Below are positions 1 to 10,758 of a DNA stretch of 64,000 nt, one piece after another. The DNA comes from Euonymus europaeus (lineage: Eukaryota; Streptophyta; Magnoliopsida; Celastrales; Celastraceae): assembly GCA_963580455.1 (NCBI GenBank), contig OY756959.1:2501-66500 (forward strand), read 5' to 3'. The position numbers and the translations under genes are program-made. Position 1 is the stretch's first letter. Each line of letters begins with the position of its first letter. Under the pieces are notes generated by a model that ran no database searches, was not told where the DNA came from, and saw nothing but the letters and a program-made list of their open reading frames with translations.

Positions 1-186
1 CCTAAACCCTAAACCCTAAACCCTAAACCCCTAAACCCCTAAACCCCTAAACCCCTAAACCCCTAAACCCCTAAACCCCTAAACCCTAAACCCCTAAACC
101 CCTAAACCCCTAAACCCTAAACCCCTAAACCCTAAACCCTAAACCCTAAACCCTAAACCCTAAACCCTAAACCCTAAACCCTAAAC
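1..186. repeat. Terminal telomere tract (CCCTAAA)n
   Basis: The sequence is tandem CCCTAAA, the Arabidopsis-type plant telomere repeat. The C-rich strand reads 5' to 3' inward, as expected at a left chromosome end. Many units between about 24 and 130 are CCCCTAAA variants, while the innermost units are canonical. The tract ends at ...CCCTAAAC directly against the poly(T) of LINE-A. It is either the true terminus or the assembled part of it. Confidence 0.97.
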
Positions 187-655
187 TTTTTTTTTTTTTT
201 TTTTTTTTGGTATGTGAGTTTTGTATTACCAAAAAGAGTGTACAAACGTACGAGGGGCATACCCCAAGAATTCAAGATAGAAAACAAACTTGAATAATAC
301 CAACAAATAAGTGAAAAGGCCAGCAAAGGCCAAAAGGTAGAAGAAGCCCGGTCCAGCAACCTTTCCAGCAGCCCAGTTGATAGCAGCCCAACAGTAACAG
401 ACCCACTATTGAACATTGTTGCTCAGCCCAGCACAAATTTCGGAACTCGCGCAGCCCGTTTGAGTTCCGCTGACTTGACCCAGCGGACTAACGTCACTCA
501 GCCCATCATTCGCCAAAGGCAGGCCCAATAATATGATCAAAATGCATGAGCCCAATATTCAAAAGCCTTGCAAGCCCTATATGCCCTAATTCCCGATGAC
601 AGCTCAACTCCAAAATCAAAGCCCTTACAAGCCCTGCACTCCATAAATGTCTAAG

Positions 656-2700
656 TCAGCCCAACTCCATATCTCCATGCGAACTTACGTCCCACTGTTG
701 CATGATACCTGGAAACTGGGCTACATCAATATCACTAATATTATGAAGTATATCACGCACCACTGCTCCGACACGGAGTCTGATAACAGATGGAGGCCTG
801 GCCGTCCCTTCAAACATCCGCTTGTTTCTTTCGAACCAGAGCTCGTAGATGGCAGCTGAGAAACAGACTTTTGCAACCACATGGCGAAGAGCAGTTCCAG
901 CGAAATGGTTTGCTGCCCAATCAGCCAGAGTTGGCCATGGAAGCTTGGGCCAGGTGACTTGAGTTTTGACAGAAATAGGGTCCCAGACAGCACTTGCATA
1001 TTGGCATTGGAAGAATATGCATATTGCATATTCCGGCCACGAACAAAAGCAGATTGGTTCGAGCTAATGATACCAGGCAAGACCTCTTGAAGTCTACCAG
1101 CTATGATTTTTGCAATGCACTTGTAAACTGTGTTGCAACATGAGATTGGCCGAAAATCACTTAGCAGAGTGGGGTTCTCTATTTTAGGGACCAAAACAAT
1201 CTTAGTGGTATTCATTGCTTTGAGGAGCCGGCCCGAACTGAAGAAAGATTGTACGGCATTGATCACATCTGTACCAACAATGTCCCAAGTTTTTTTAAAA
1301 AAGTAGGAAGTATACCCATCTGGACCAGGGGATTTGTCATCCGGAATATCGAAAATAGCATGTTTAATCTCCTCTGCAGTAACTCTTTTTATCAAGCTCT
1401 GCACTTGGTCAGGCGAAACCTTGGATGGGAAGAGGCCATCGATATCATAATCCAGAATAGCTGGATCACCCCTGAACATGTCAGAAAAATATTGCACTGC
1501 TAGAGAAGCAATTTCATCTTGCTTGCAAGTCAAGTAACCATCACTCCTAGTAAGAGAGTTTATCCTGTTGCGGGTTTGCCTGTGAACTAAAGATTTGTGG
1601 AAGAATGTCGTGTTTTTATCACCCAATCGCAGCCACTGTACTCTTGATTTTTGTTTAAAGAAAGCCTCCTCTACACGACAAAGATTAGCATAGTCCTTAG
1701 CTAGACTTTGCTCTGCTGCTTGTAACTCAGCATTATGCGAGTCTTCAACAATCTTTGCTTGAGCTTCATCCCAGTGCATCTTGCATGAATGGACTCTACT
1801 GGAGATACTCCCATACTGGTTAGCATTAAGATCCCGCAAACATAGTTTTAAAAGCTTCAGCTTCTTATATAACCGAAACATGGGGGTACCCTGAATGCAA
1901 ACACACCATGCATCACGGATTGTGTCAAAAAAATTGGGACTAGAGACCCAATAATTGAAGAATTTAAAAGGAATGCGACGGCTGGCCTGATCAATAATTC
2001 TCACTGCTATAGAACCATGATCCGAGATTGAGCGAGGTTGGAAGAGAGCTTCAGAACACACATAGGTTTTAAACCAACTCGGGTTGGCAAAGACCCAATC
2101 CAACTTTCGATATATTGTTTGGCCAGCTTTCTGTCCATTGCACCAGGTGTAACGCAGGCCTTTGTATGGCAATGAAGAGAGTTCAGAACCTCCCATACAA
2201 TTACTAAAATCATCCATGTGTAGAGGCCATGCATCTTGCCCCCCAAGCCTATCAGATGGACGCAGTATAGCATTAAAATCACCAAGTAGTAACCACGGAG
2301 TGTCACTAAAAGTAGGAGCAGCTGAGCAAATATAGTCCCAAAGGTCTCTTCGTGGACCTGGGGTACTAGCTCCATAAACAAAGGAAACATTAGCAGCCCA
2401 GCTGCCATCCATACTGGATACATGACAGGTGATGATTTGAGGAAGGTGGTGTATGCGCACAACAGACACAAGACTAGGATCCCAGCAAATTATCATTCTG
2501 CATGTACCATTATCATCACAGCAATCAGTGTAATGATTCCAACCAAGTACGATCTGAGATAGAAGAGTTCCAACATCAAACCTTTTGCATTTAGGCTCAA
2601 TTAAGCCTACAATAGCCAGAGAGTAAGTAGAAATCCATTTCTTTACACTGCGTATAGTTCTGGGATTCTTTAATCCCCTAACATTCCAGCTTCCAATCAT
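656..2700 (-). pseudogene. LINE-A ORF2, endonuclease-RT with large internal deletion
   Basis: The start is the ATG at 2700, three bases after the ORF1 stop. The N-terminal APE-type endonuclease is present (SWNVRGL near residue 4, a GLIEPK block, GDFN, SDH), followed by a linker and the first RT blocks (KSPGPDGY, DFRPISCC, FVRGR). Just after FVRGR (about 1012-1047) the sequence jumps to the C-terminal zf-RVT region and the frame changes: reading one base over gives FFQCQYAS and, through 656, a tail aligning with the LINE-B C-terminus (CFSAAIYELW against CFSATIYEIW). The RT palm with the YADD block is therefore missing, more than 1 kb by comparison with LINE-B. The first frame runs open to 721 as shifted nonsense. 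The protein cannot reverse transcribe. Confidence 0.9.
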
Positions 2701-2703
2701 AAA

Positions 2704-4395
2704 TTAATTGGAAGGTGGCCGATGACTTCCAGCCCTATGGGCCATTATTTCCCCTGCTTTGACAACAGTGGTTTTAGCATGCAGATGGTCAGTTCGCGCC
2801 CCATGCTTGCGAGCTTTTTTCTGCTGATTTTTAGTCATCACAGGAGTGAACGTACTCTGCAAACCTTCTTCAGTTGCCACTTGGTCCAATAATTGGTGAA
2901 ACTTATTTGGAGTAGCAAAATGAGAGATATTATCTGCACGGTCAGAAACAATATTGGATACCTGCACAGAGTAGTCTGGGGGAACAACATGCATGAGGCT
3001 GCCCTGATTTGCTTCAACATGCATGAGGTTGTCATGATCACAGTCTCCATCCCGAATGGTTTGAGGAGCAATAACACCAAAAATTGCCTCAATCTCCCGA
3101 GTGGTGGAGCCCTCATTTCGATGACTGTCATCACCCTTGGCTACAGGGTGAACACCAGGAGTAACAGTAGTACAAGTGATTGCCACCGTTTCCACTTCAC
3201 CAGCCCCTGAAGTCACTTGAACCATGGGGGCTGGAGCCACCTGAGATGGATTTCGATTCTCAGGTTCAAGACTACATTTATGCCCAAAGACACAACACTT
3301 TGGACAACGTTTGGGTTTCCACTCATACTCAACCTTAATATCAATTGAGTCCGCTCCTTCTTCAAGAGGTTCAATGCAGAACTTGGTGATTGGCTCCATT
3401 TTAGCATCTAACAAAACACAAACACGAGCAAAGGAAGTACGGGTACCTTCCAATGTGATTCGATCAGCCAGAAGTGGGTAGCCAACCGCACTAGCAGCCA
3501 TACTAAGACCTTCCTCCCCCCAAAGGTGTAATGGTAACCGATGCAGTTTGACCCATACAGGGACCTTCGTCAATTGTTCCTTAGCAAGCACTTGATCAGC
3601 CTTCCATTGTTGAAGGACAATAAGCTTACCCCCCAACATCCATGGCCCCTTACTTAAAATGTCCATAACGTGGTCAGTAGTCCTGCATCGAAAATAGAAG
3701 AACCCTTCGGAGCTACTAACATTTTCCAGACCCAATTCATGCCAAGCCTTGAAAGCTAGGTTCTTAACCACCTGAAATGGCAGATTGGCCCCAACAAAAT
3801 ATCCCACTAAGCATCTCTCCCATTTCTCCAGTCCTTTAGAAACAGTTTCACGAGTGGGTTTGATGGAGACTCTCGCATCCTTGATGAGAGGGGGGACATA
3901 ATGGAGTTTCCCTGTACTGCTCCCACCTTTTGAACCAAGAAGTCCTGCCCACGAAACACTCGAGTTACCATTGACCCACTCAGATTGCTTCCCCGCTGCA
4001 ATCCTATCATACGCCAGTTTCTCAGCAAGCTGCGTATTCAGAAGCTGGGCAGATTTCTTTTTCGCAAGAATCGAGCTAGAAACAGCACCATGAATTAGGC
4101 TTTCAGCAATGGCCTCACCACCGCTCGATTTCTCCGCTAAAAGCTTGACCCCTTCAGCAGGAGTGATGCGGCGATTCGCACAGCAGAGTAACAGCTCTTC
4201 CAACAGGTAGATCGATGGTGCTTTGGTTGACTTAACTGCTGCCACAGTTTCTCCAGTGCAAGGTAGAGCTTCCTTTCCAACCCGCAAGATAGCCATAGCA
4301 AGGGAAGGGTCAAGCTGGAATTTACTACATAAATCCAGGTGCTCTTCCGTGAGGAGCTCTGAATCCGCAGCATGATTGGACTGGTGAAATTCCAT
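2704..4395 (-). CDS. LINE-A ORF1, DUF4283 / zinc-knuckle nucleic-acid-binding protein
   Basis: This is an open 563-residue frame from an ATG at 4395. Residues around 185-350 form a DUF4283-type domain typical of plant LINE ORF1 proteins (KWERCLVGYF, GPWMLGGKLI, LPLHLW). It is followed by a short Cys/His cluster (CPKCCVFGHKC) in place of a standard CCHC knuckle, and then a low-complexity tail. The presumed role is binding the element RNA to form the retrotransposition particle. It lies just upstream of ORF2 with a 3-nt gap. The corresponding core in LINE-B is clearly related but differs at a large fraction of positions, so the two copies are distinct lineages. The frame is intact although ORF2 is broken. 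Confidence 0.9.
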   Translation of the reverse strand: MEFHQSNHAADSELLTEEHLDLCSKFQLDPSLAMAILRVGKEALPCTGETVAAVKSTKAPSIYLLEELLLCCANRRITPAEGVKLLAEKSSGGEAIAESLIHGAVSSSILAKKKSAQLLNTQLAEKLAYDRIAAGKQSEWVNGNSSVSWAGLLGSKGGSSTGKLHYVPPLIKDARVSIKPTRETVSKGLEKWERCLVGYFVGANLPFQVVKNLAFKAWHELGLENVSSSEGFFYFRCRTTDHVMDILSKGPWMLGGKLIVLQQWKADQVLAKEQLTKVPVWVKLHRLPLHLWGEEGLSMAASAVGYPLLADRITLEGTRTSFARVCVLLDAKMEPITKFCIEPLEEGADSIDIKVEYEWKPKRCPKCCVFGHKCSLEPENRNPSQVAPAPMVQVTSGAGEVETVAITCTTVTPGVHPVAKGDDSHRNEGSTTREIEAIFGVIAPQTIRDGDCDHDNLMHVEANQGSLMHVVPPDYSVQVSNIVSDRADNISHFATPNKFHQLLDQVATEEGLQSTFTPVMTKNQQKKARKHGARTDHLHAKTTVVKAGEIMAHRAGSHRPPSN

Positions 4396-4617
4396 GATAA
4401 AACCCGTGCCTTAGAAGACCAGACCACTATCCAAGCAGTGGCGACCAGAGCTTACCGACGCCTCCAACCACCACAGAACCTACACTAGTCGCCACCGTTC
4501 GTCCCCGTGCGCTCCCACGCGCTGAAGATGTAGCCACCGTATGTTCACTTACCCACAAAACCTCCCAACTAGAGAGAAGCTAGAGAGAGAAAAAATTTGG
4601 GCAAATGAATCCCCCTC

Positions 4618-4815
4618 CCCCTAAACCCTAAACCCTAAACCCTAAACCCTAAACCCTAAACCCTAAACCCTAAACCCTAAACCCTAAACCCTAAACCCTA
4701 AACCCTAAACCCTAAACCCTAAACCCTAAACCCTAAACCCTAAACCCTAAACCCTAAACCCTAAACCCTAAACCCTAAACCCTAAACCCTAAACCCTAAA
4801 CCCTAAACCCTAAAC
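4618..4815. repeat. Telomere tract between LINE-A and LINE-B
   Basis: About 28 essentially perfect CCCTAAA units, in the same orientation as the terminal tract, without the CCCCTAAA variants seen nearer the tip. It starts after a C-rich run that closes the 5' end of LINE-A (4611-4620) and ends at CCCTAAAC, joined to the 13-nt poly(T) of LINE-B. Its purity suggests recent telomerase-made sequence rather than old interstitial repeat. Confidence 0.97.
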
Positions 4816-5826
4816 TTTTTTTTTTTTTGGTAATTAAGCGTTTGAATTAACCAAAAAGGAAGTACAAATTATACGAGGGGCATACCCCAAGAAAATTACA
4901 ATCTCTAAAGGATATCCATAATCCAAAAGAGGTGTCCCATCAATCGAATTATTGAAAAATTGATAATCTAAGTTTCGTCATTGGTCCGAAGCCCAAAACG
5001 GAAGCCTAGAAGAAAGCCCAATCGTCATCACCGATCCAATAGGTGAAGCTCAAAACCAGCCCAAACAAAAGCCTATAATGAATGCTCAATCCTCAACGTC
5101 AGTCCAATAAATGAAGCCCAATATCGTTACTGTCCGAATCATTGGAGTGTCAACCAAAGATTAAAAGCCAGAGCACAGGACACCCTTTATGAGGCCACCA
5201 CCCGACAGCACATGGACGAGGGGACCCACCAATTACTAGAGTCAGAAAGTCTTCGAAAGAAGATAAATGCGGCACCGCATGCAAACACGGTGCAGACAAA
5301 GTAGCAGGTATTTTGAATTTAAGCTCCACAAGGTCCGCAAATTAAGGAGAACTGATGACCCACATGCAAACGCATGATTCTTGCAGGAATAAAGTCCACA
5401 ATTAAAGGCAAATAAATGCACTTTAAATAACCGTCCACTGCACCATTTGGGAGAAATTGGAATTTATCACATTCGACCTACCACATGGTCCACTTGCAAA
5501 AGCTTCAATGCAAGATGCCAAAATAGACATGTTAACATTATCATTGGTGGCCCACCACATGTGTGATCATTATTGTCTACGTCCCCACCCTTTTAATATG
5601 GCACGCCACTCTTGTAATTAGAAGTCATGCCATCTCCAAATGCCGACACTATGGTCCCACTTTTGCATGTTCAATGCAGTGATTACGGACGTGCCAAACC
5701 AGGCTTGCAACAATAGGTGGCCAAGTGCAAAGCAAATGCACTATGCAACAATTAAAGCACTCCACGCTCCAGTAGACCGGGTCCATCCTTTGCATGTGCC
5801 ATGCAAGTGAGAATGCAAAAGCGTGA

Positions 5827-8800
5827 TCAGGGAAGACCCCATTCCATCCGTAAATATGGAAACTGGCTAATATCTTTAAGCTCCACCGCATACAGACGCG
5901 CCCTTACATCCGCTAATATTTTTCCCCGTATGACAGAGGCTGGCCGCATCTGATGATTGAAAATTCGGTTGTTCCTCTCATACCAGATTTCATAAATGGT
6001 TGCAGAAAAACACAGCTTTGCAACAATGTCTTTTGCAGAGTTAGTCTTGAAAGTGAACGCCACCCATTGAATTAAATCAAACCAGGGAAGGGTAGGCCAA
6101 GAAGTGTCTGTTTTAAGAGATACTGGAGTCCAAATAGTAAGAGTAGCTTGACAGCCGAAGAAAAGATGAGCATGGGACTCTACCTCTGTGCCACAGAATA
6201 CACAATGGGATAGCAAAAGCAGTCCATGGCGCATGAGTCTATCCATTGTCCATAGTCTCTCATTTATAGCAATCCAGAAAATAAAGGAATGACGTGGTAT
6301 ATGATGAGTAAACCATGGCAAAAGGTATGTATTAGATGGATCTTTCCTCATCCGAATTGTATCCCACGCATTTCGTATAGTAAAGGGGCCTGTGGTTCTG
6401 CCCTTCCAAATCACTGCATCTGACTGATTCAAAACTGGAAGGAAATCAATAGATTCCCAAATCTGTAGCAAGGTTTGCGGCCTACATGGAAAATTCCAGC
6501 TTCCATTGAACGCGATAATATTCGAAACCTTTGATTTCCATGGTAGTCCTGTTGACATCAAAATACGCGGCGGAAAAATGTCACATAAAGGCCCGTTTGG
6601 TAACCAGAAGTCCGTCCAGATAGCAGTGTCTTTACCATTACCAATCTTATGTCTAAAGTACGACCTGCTCCAAGCCCGACATTGCAACATTTTCCTCCAA
6701 GTCCAAGAAGGACTACTAGGAATAGGAACTTTCCAAAAGCTTCTGCCCCGTAGAAGAACTGATCGAACCCATGATGCCCATAGGGAGGATGCTGATGATA
6801 AAAGAACATGTACTCGTTTAAGCAAAGCAGCATTATTCCAGTCATCCAATCTTTTGATCCCCAGACCCCCCTCATTCTTTGGATAACAGATGGAAGGCCA
6901 TGCAACCTTGGCACCCTTAGAATTGAGGGACGAGCCTCTCCATAAAAAACTAGAAAGTATACTCTCAATGCGTTTAATACAGCTTCTGGGAAAATGAAAA
7001 ATTGCAGACCAATATACTTGGATAGAAAACAAGACTGATCGAATGAGCTGAAGCCTTCCTGCATAGGTGAGGACTTGTGAGGTCCAAAGCTTTATTCGAG
7101 CCAGAATACGATCAATAAGAGGTTGACAATCCACATAGCGCAATCTGGTGGTTATAAGAGGAACACCCAAGTAACGAATAGGGAGTGTGCCAATAGGAAA
7201 TTCAATCACTGTGAGTATGTCATGTTGTAAGCCTTCATCAACTCCATTGATAAAAGCTTGACTTTTAGTCACATTTGGAGATAGACCCGATAATTGGGCA
7301 AAGTAGTCTAACTCCTGTTTTACTAGTCGCACAGTGGCCTTATTAGCATGACAAAAAATCATCAAGTCATCCGCAAAACACAGGTGTGCCTCCCAGCTAC
7401 AAAAGCAGACTGTCCTGAACTAATAACATGAGGAAGAATGACTTGCAACCTGCCCACAATGACTTTTGTGATACATTTATAAATTACATCACAGCAGGAA
7501 ATTGGCCGGTAGTCTGAAAAGGATTCTGGGGTCTCCACTTTCGGTATTAAAATAAGTTTAGTGGCATTCATAGCCTCCAAGAGTTGGCCTGAACGAAAGA
7601 AGGATTGGACAGCATTAATAACATCAGGACCCACCACTTCCCAAGCATGCTTGAAAAAGCAGGAAGTGTAGCCATCCGGACCCGCTGCTTTGTCTTCTGG
7701 AATTGAAAATAAAGCAGTCTTGATCTCAGCAGGTAAGACCGGACCCACAATTTGAACGGCTTGAGCAGCAGAAATTCGTCTAGCAAACAAGTGATGAATA
7801 TCTGGAACTGCAACAGTAGAAATGTCAGTCAACAGAGTTTGAAAATAATCAACCGCCAGCTTACCAATTTCCACTTGGTCATAAGTGAGAACTCCCCTAG
7901 CATCCTTCATAGCAACAATTTTATTCCGACTTTGACGATGACTAACTGATTTGTGGAAAAACTCGGTATTACTATCCCCCAGTTGCAGCCATTGTATGCG
8001 TGACTTCTGCCGGAAGAAAGCCTCCTCCGTAGCTTTTAGAGAGTAGTATTGTTTAGCCATTCGCTTCTCCTCCTCAGCCATGTCCATATTGAGCGGATTA
8101 GCATCCAATAACCGTTGGGTCCTCTCCCAATCACCCTTGGCTCGCGAGACCCGATTGGTAATATGGCTATAATCTCTCCCATTAAGAGCCTTGAGATGAG
8201 CTTTGAAAAGCTTGAGCCGGGTAAATAACTTAAACATTGGAGTACCTTGGACCGGAGCATTCCAATGCTGACGGGTGGTTTCAAGAAAGTGAGAGCTAGT
8301 AACCCAGTAATTAAAAAATTTGAAAGAAGGACGTCTATGAACCACGTGCATGGGAACTACAACAAGGGGGCTATGATCTGAAATGAGACGAGGAAGGACA
8401 TGAGCCACCGCTGCATCAAAAGTTTCCAACCATCGATGATTAACCAGTGCCCAGTCTAACTTCCTCAGGATTAAACCACTTCCAGTTTGGCCATTATTCC
8501 ATGAATAGCGCATGCCTAAATAAGACAAAATCGAGAGTCCTGAATTATTAAGACAATTCTGGAAGTCATCCATATAAGCCGACCATCCAACACTGCCTCC
8601 CACTCGATCCGTGGGCCTAAGAATGGCATTAAAATCACCCAGTAACAACCAAGGAAAATCAGAAAAATCCATGGCAGCTTGCTCGAAGTATCTCCACATA
8701 GCACATCGCAACCCCGAGTCATTAAACCCATAAACAAAGGTAACAAAACCTTGAAAAGAACCATCTTTCTTAGCCACATGACAAGTAATAGCTTGTGAAA

Positions 8801-9056
8801 GATTATGAATGCATGTGACCTGAAGAATGGTAGGATCCCAACAAATAAGAATCCTACACCAATCATGCTGAAAAACTCCTTCTAAAGACTGCCAACCTGG
8901 AGGGGCAATTTTCTGGACTACACACGCAGAATCAACATGCCGACACTTAGTCTCATACAAGCCAACAACTGAAAGATTATTAGCAAAAATCCACTTCCGA
9001 ACAGCATCAATTGTACGCGGGTTATTTAGGCCCCGCACATTCCAGCTCCCAATCAT
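5827..9056 (-). pseudogene. LINE-B ORF2, endonuclease-RT with deletion of RT core blocks
   Basis: The likely start is the ATG at 9056 (MIGSWNVRGL), seven bases past the ORF1 stop; the frame is open upstream but overlaps ORF1. The APE endonuclease (LYETKC, LLGDFNAI, SDHSPLVV) and early RT blocks (KAAGPDGY, DYRPISCC) are intact up to FVAGR. At about 7380-7393 the next sequence is already HLCFADDLMIFC in another frame, so the roughly 130 residues that normally separate FVxGR from the catalytic FADD/YADD box are gone. The C-terminal part (5827-7365) keeps the FADD region, thumb and zf-RVT domain. There is no RNase H domain. The protein is not expected to be active. Confidence 0.9.
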
Positions 9057-9063
9057 GGGAAAA

Positions 9064-10758
9064 TTAATTTTTATTATAAGAGCCCTGAGGCTCTCGTGGT
9101 TTCTTAACCGCAGTACCCCCACCATTTCGGCCACCTCTCCCCTTCTTCCTTACCACTGTAATGAAGGAATCCTCATCACTTTCATGGTTAAGTAGAGCAT
9201 TAAAAGCATTAGGGGTCTCAAAACCAGCATTTAAAGGTGCCTCAGACACCTCCTTACTCAGAATACAATCTCCCATACCAATCATAGCCAATTGTTCTGC
9301 TTCAGTATCCAACGGAATCATGGCTAGAGGTGGTGTCGAAAGCACCTCACCACCCTCAGTCGCAGCTTCAAAACCTGCTTGAGCTTTAACTATTTGACTG
9401 TTATAAACTTGCAGGGCTTTAGAAAAATTAGTGGAACCCACATCCAAATTACCCACACTTGTAAATTCCATTTCTTCCGCCCATGATATTTTACCTTTAT
9501 TGGCCAGATTAATTTCTTCTTTTTGCAAGGCACCAACCGGTTGCATGGCATTGACTTGCATGGCTTCAACGTCATTATTGGCACTATTGCTTGAAGTTGC
9601 CTCATTAATTAAAGAATTAATGATACCCATTTTTGGTTGTTTCTCCTTTTGCATGGGACCGCGCATGCTATCATCAACTTTAGTGGGTTGCCATACTTTA
9701 GGTTGAAAGACCTCTTTACCCTTAGTCACTTTATTGAATTTTCCATTCCTCTCACGCGGCTTCTCGCCATGAACACCATCGCCGCCGTCGCCTCCAATTT
9801 CTTGACAACGGTGGCCGAAAATACAACACTTTGGGCAGCGCTTGGGCTTCCATTCATACTCCACTTTAATCTCAAGAGCCTCCTCTCCATCATGTAGTTG
9901 GCCAAGCTTGAAAGAGTGAACAAGCTCTCTTGATGCATCTAGCAAAACACATACTCTAGCATAGGCCATACGGGTGCCTTGCATTGTAATTTTATCACAG
10001 TTAAGAGGCCGGCCAACTGCACTTGCCGCCAAACTAAGACCCTTTGTAGACCACAGATGCAAGGGCAAGTGGTGGAGACGAACCCATGTGGGTATCTTGG
10101 TGATGCGCTCTTTAGTGAAAACTTGATCCGGCTTCCATTGCTGCAAGATTATCAATTTCCCACCCAGCATCCATGGACCATTTTCAATAATTTCCAAGAC
10201 ATTACCCACCGTTTTACAACGAAAATAGTAGAAACCGTTCATCATCATAACATCTTCAAGCCCAAATTTACTCCAATTTCGTTCCGCCAAGTTCTTAACA
10301 ACACGAAAGGGCATGGACACCCCCACAAAGTAACCAACAACACACCGCTCCCATTTATCTAAGCCATCCCTCACAATATCATAAGTTTGCTTAACAAACA
10401 CAGATCCATTGTCCTGAATGATCGGTGGAATGAACTCCAAGTGGGTATCCAAAGTTCCATCCTTGTCAAAGAGACGGCTCCACGGTCTATCCATCAAAGG
10501 AGATTGGCCCGCATGCTTCTCCCCATTTTCAAAAATTTTCCTACCTCCTTGAATATCACCATGAACAATTCCCGTACCTCCATCAACATTAATGACAGGT
10601 TTAAATTGACTCCCACTTGCAATAGGATCCAAGCCTCCTTGCTCACATAGAATTAGATGCGCCTTCGAAGGTTGAACCACTTCTATATCAGAATTCCTCG
10701 AAAAGGAACCCTTCGTACTTGACACCACTGTATTTGACAACCCACCACCGGTGTTCAC
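9064..10758 (-). CDS. LINE-B ORF1, DUF4283 protein without an upstream ATG
   Basis: The frame is open for 564 codons, but its 5'-most possible start at 10758 is a GTG, preceded by an in-frame TAG at 10759-10761. The first in-frame ATG is near residue 89 (10494), just before the DUF4283 domain (DKWERCVVGYF, GPWMLGGKLI, LPLHLW). The Cys/His cluster CPKCCIFGHRC follows as in LINE-A. Either the start codon has been lost, initiation is non-AUG, or the real protein begins at 10494. The C-terminal half is low-complexity and polar. Like other LINE ORF1 proteins it is presumed to bind element RNA. Confidence 0.8.
   Translation of the reverse strand: MNTGGGLSNTVVSSTKGSFSRNSDIEVVQPSKAHLILCEQGGLDPIASGSQFKPVINVDGGTGIVHGDIQGGRKIFENGEKHAGQSPLMDRPWSRLFDKDGTLDTHLEFIPPIIQDNGSVFVKQTYDIVRDGLDKWERCVVGYFVGVSMPFRVVKNLAERNWSKFGLEDVMMMNGFYYFRCKTVGNVLEIIENGPWMLGGKLIILQQWKPDQVFTKERITKIPTWVRLHHLPLHLWSTKGLSLAASAVGRPLNCDKITMQGTRMAYARVCVLLDASRELVHSFKLGQLHDGEEALEIKVEYEWKPKRCPKCCIFGHRCQEIGGDGGDGVHGEKPRERNGKFNKVTKGKEVFQPKVWQPTKVDDSMRGPMQKEKQPKMGIINSLINEATSSNSANNDVEAMQVNAMQPVGALQKEEINLANKGKISWAEEMEFTSVGNLDVGSTNFSKALQVYNSQIVKAQAGFEAATEGGEVLSTPPLAMIPLDTEAEQLAMIGMGDCILSKEVSEAPLNAGFETPNAFNALLNHESDEDSFITVVRKKGRGGRNGGGTAVKKPREPQGSYNKN

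Larger units (their letters stand above)
187..4617 (-). mobile_element. LINE-A: L1-clade non-LTR retrotransposon embedded in telomere repeats
   Basis: The element reads right to left. It has a 5' UTR (4396-4617), ORF1 (2704-4395), an internally deleted ORF2 (656-2700), a 3' UTR (209-655) and a 22-nt poly(A) seen as T at 187-208. Telomere repeats flank it on both sides. Its 3' end carries a short hairpin (GGGG, TATG, CCCC in element sense, near 255-266) also found at the same place in LINE-B. The 5' end shares a CT-rich leader (about 4560-4617) with LINE-B, so the copy is not 5'-truncated. No target-site duplication can be read because the target is itself a repeat. The ORF2 deletion makes this copy non-autonomous. 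Confidence 0.93.

Noticed and set aside
656..1090. Plus-strand frames over LINE-A ORF2, for example 881-1090
   Set aside because: They are shadows of the minus-strand ORF2, which has clear domain matches; no plus-strand domain or promoter is seen.
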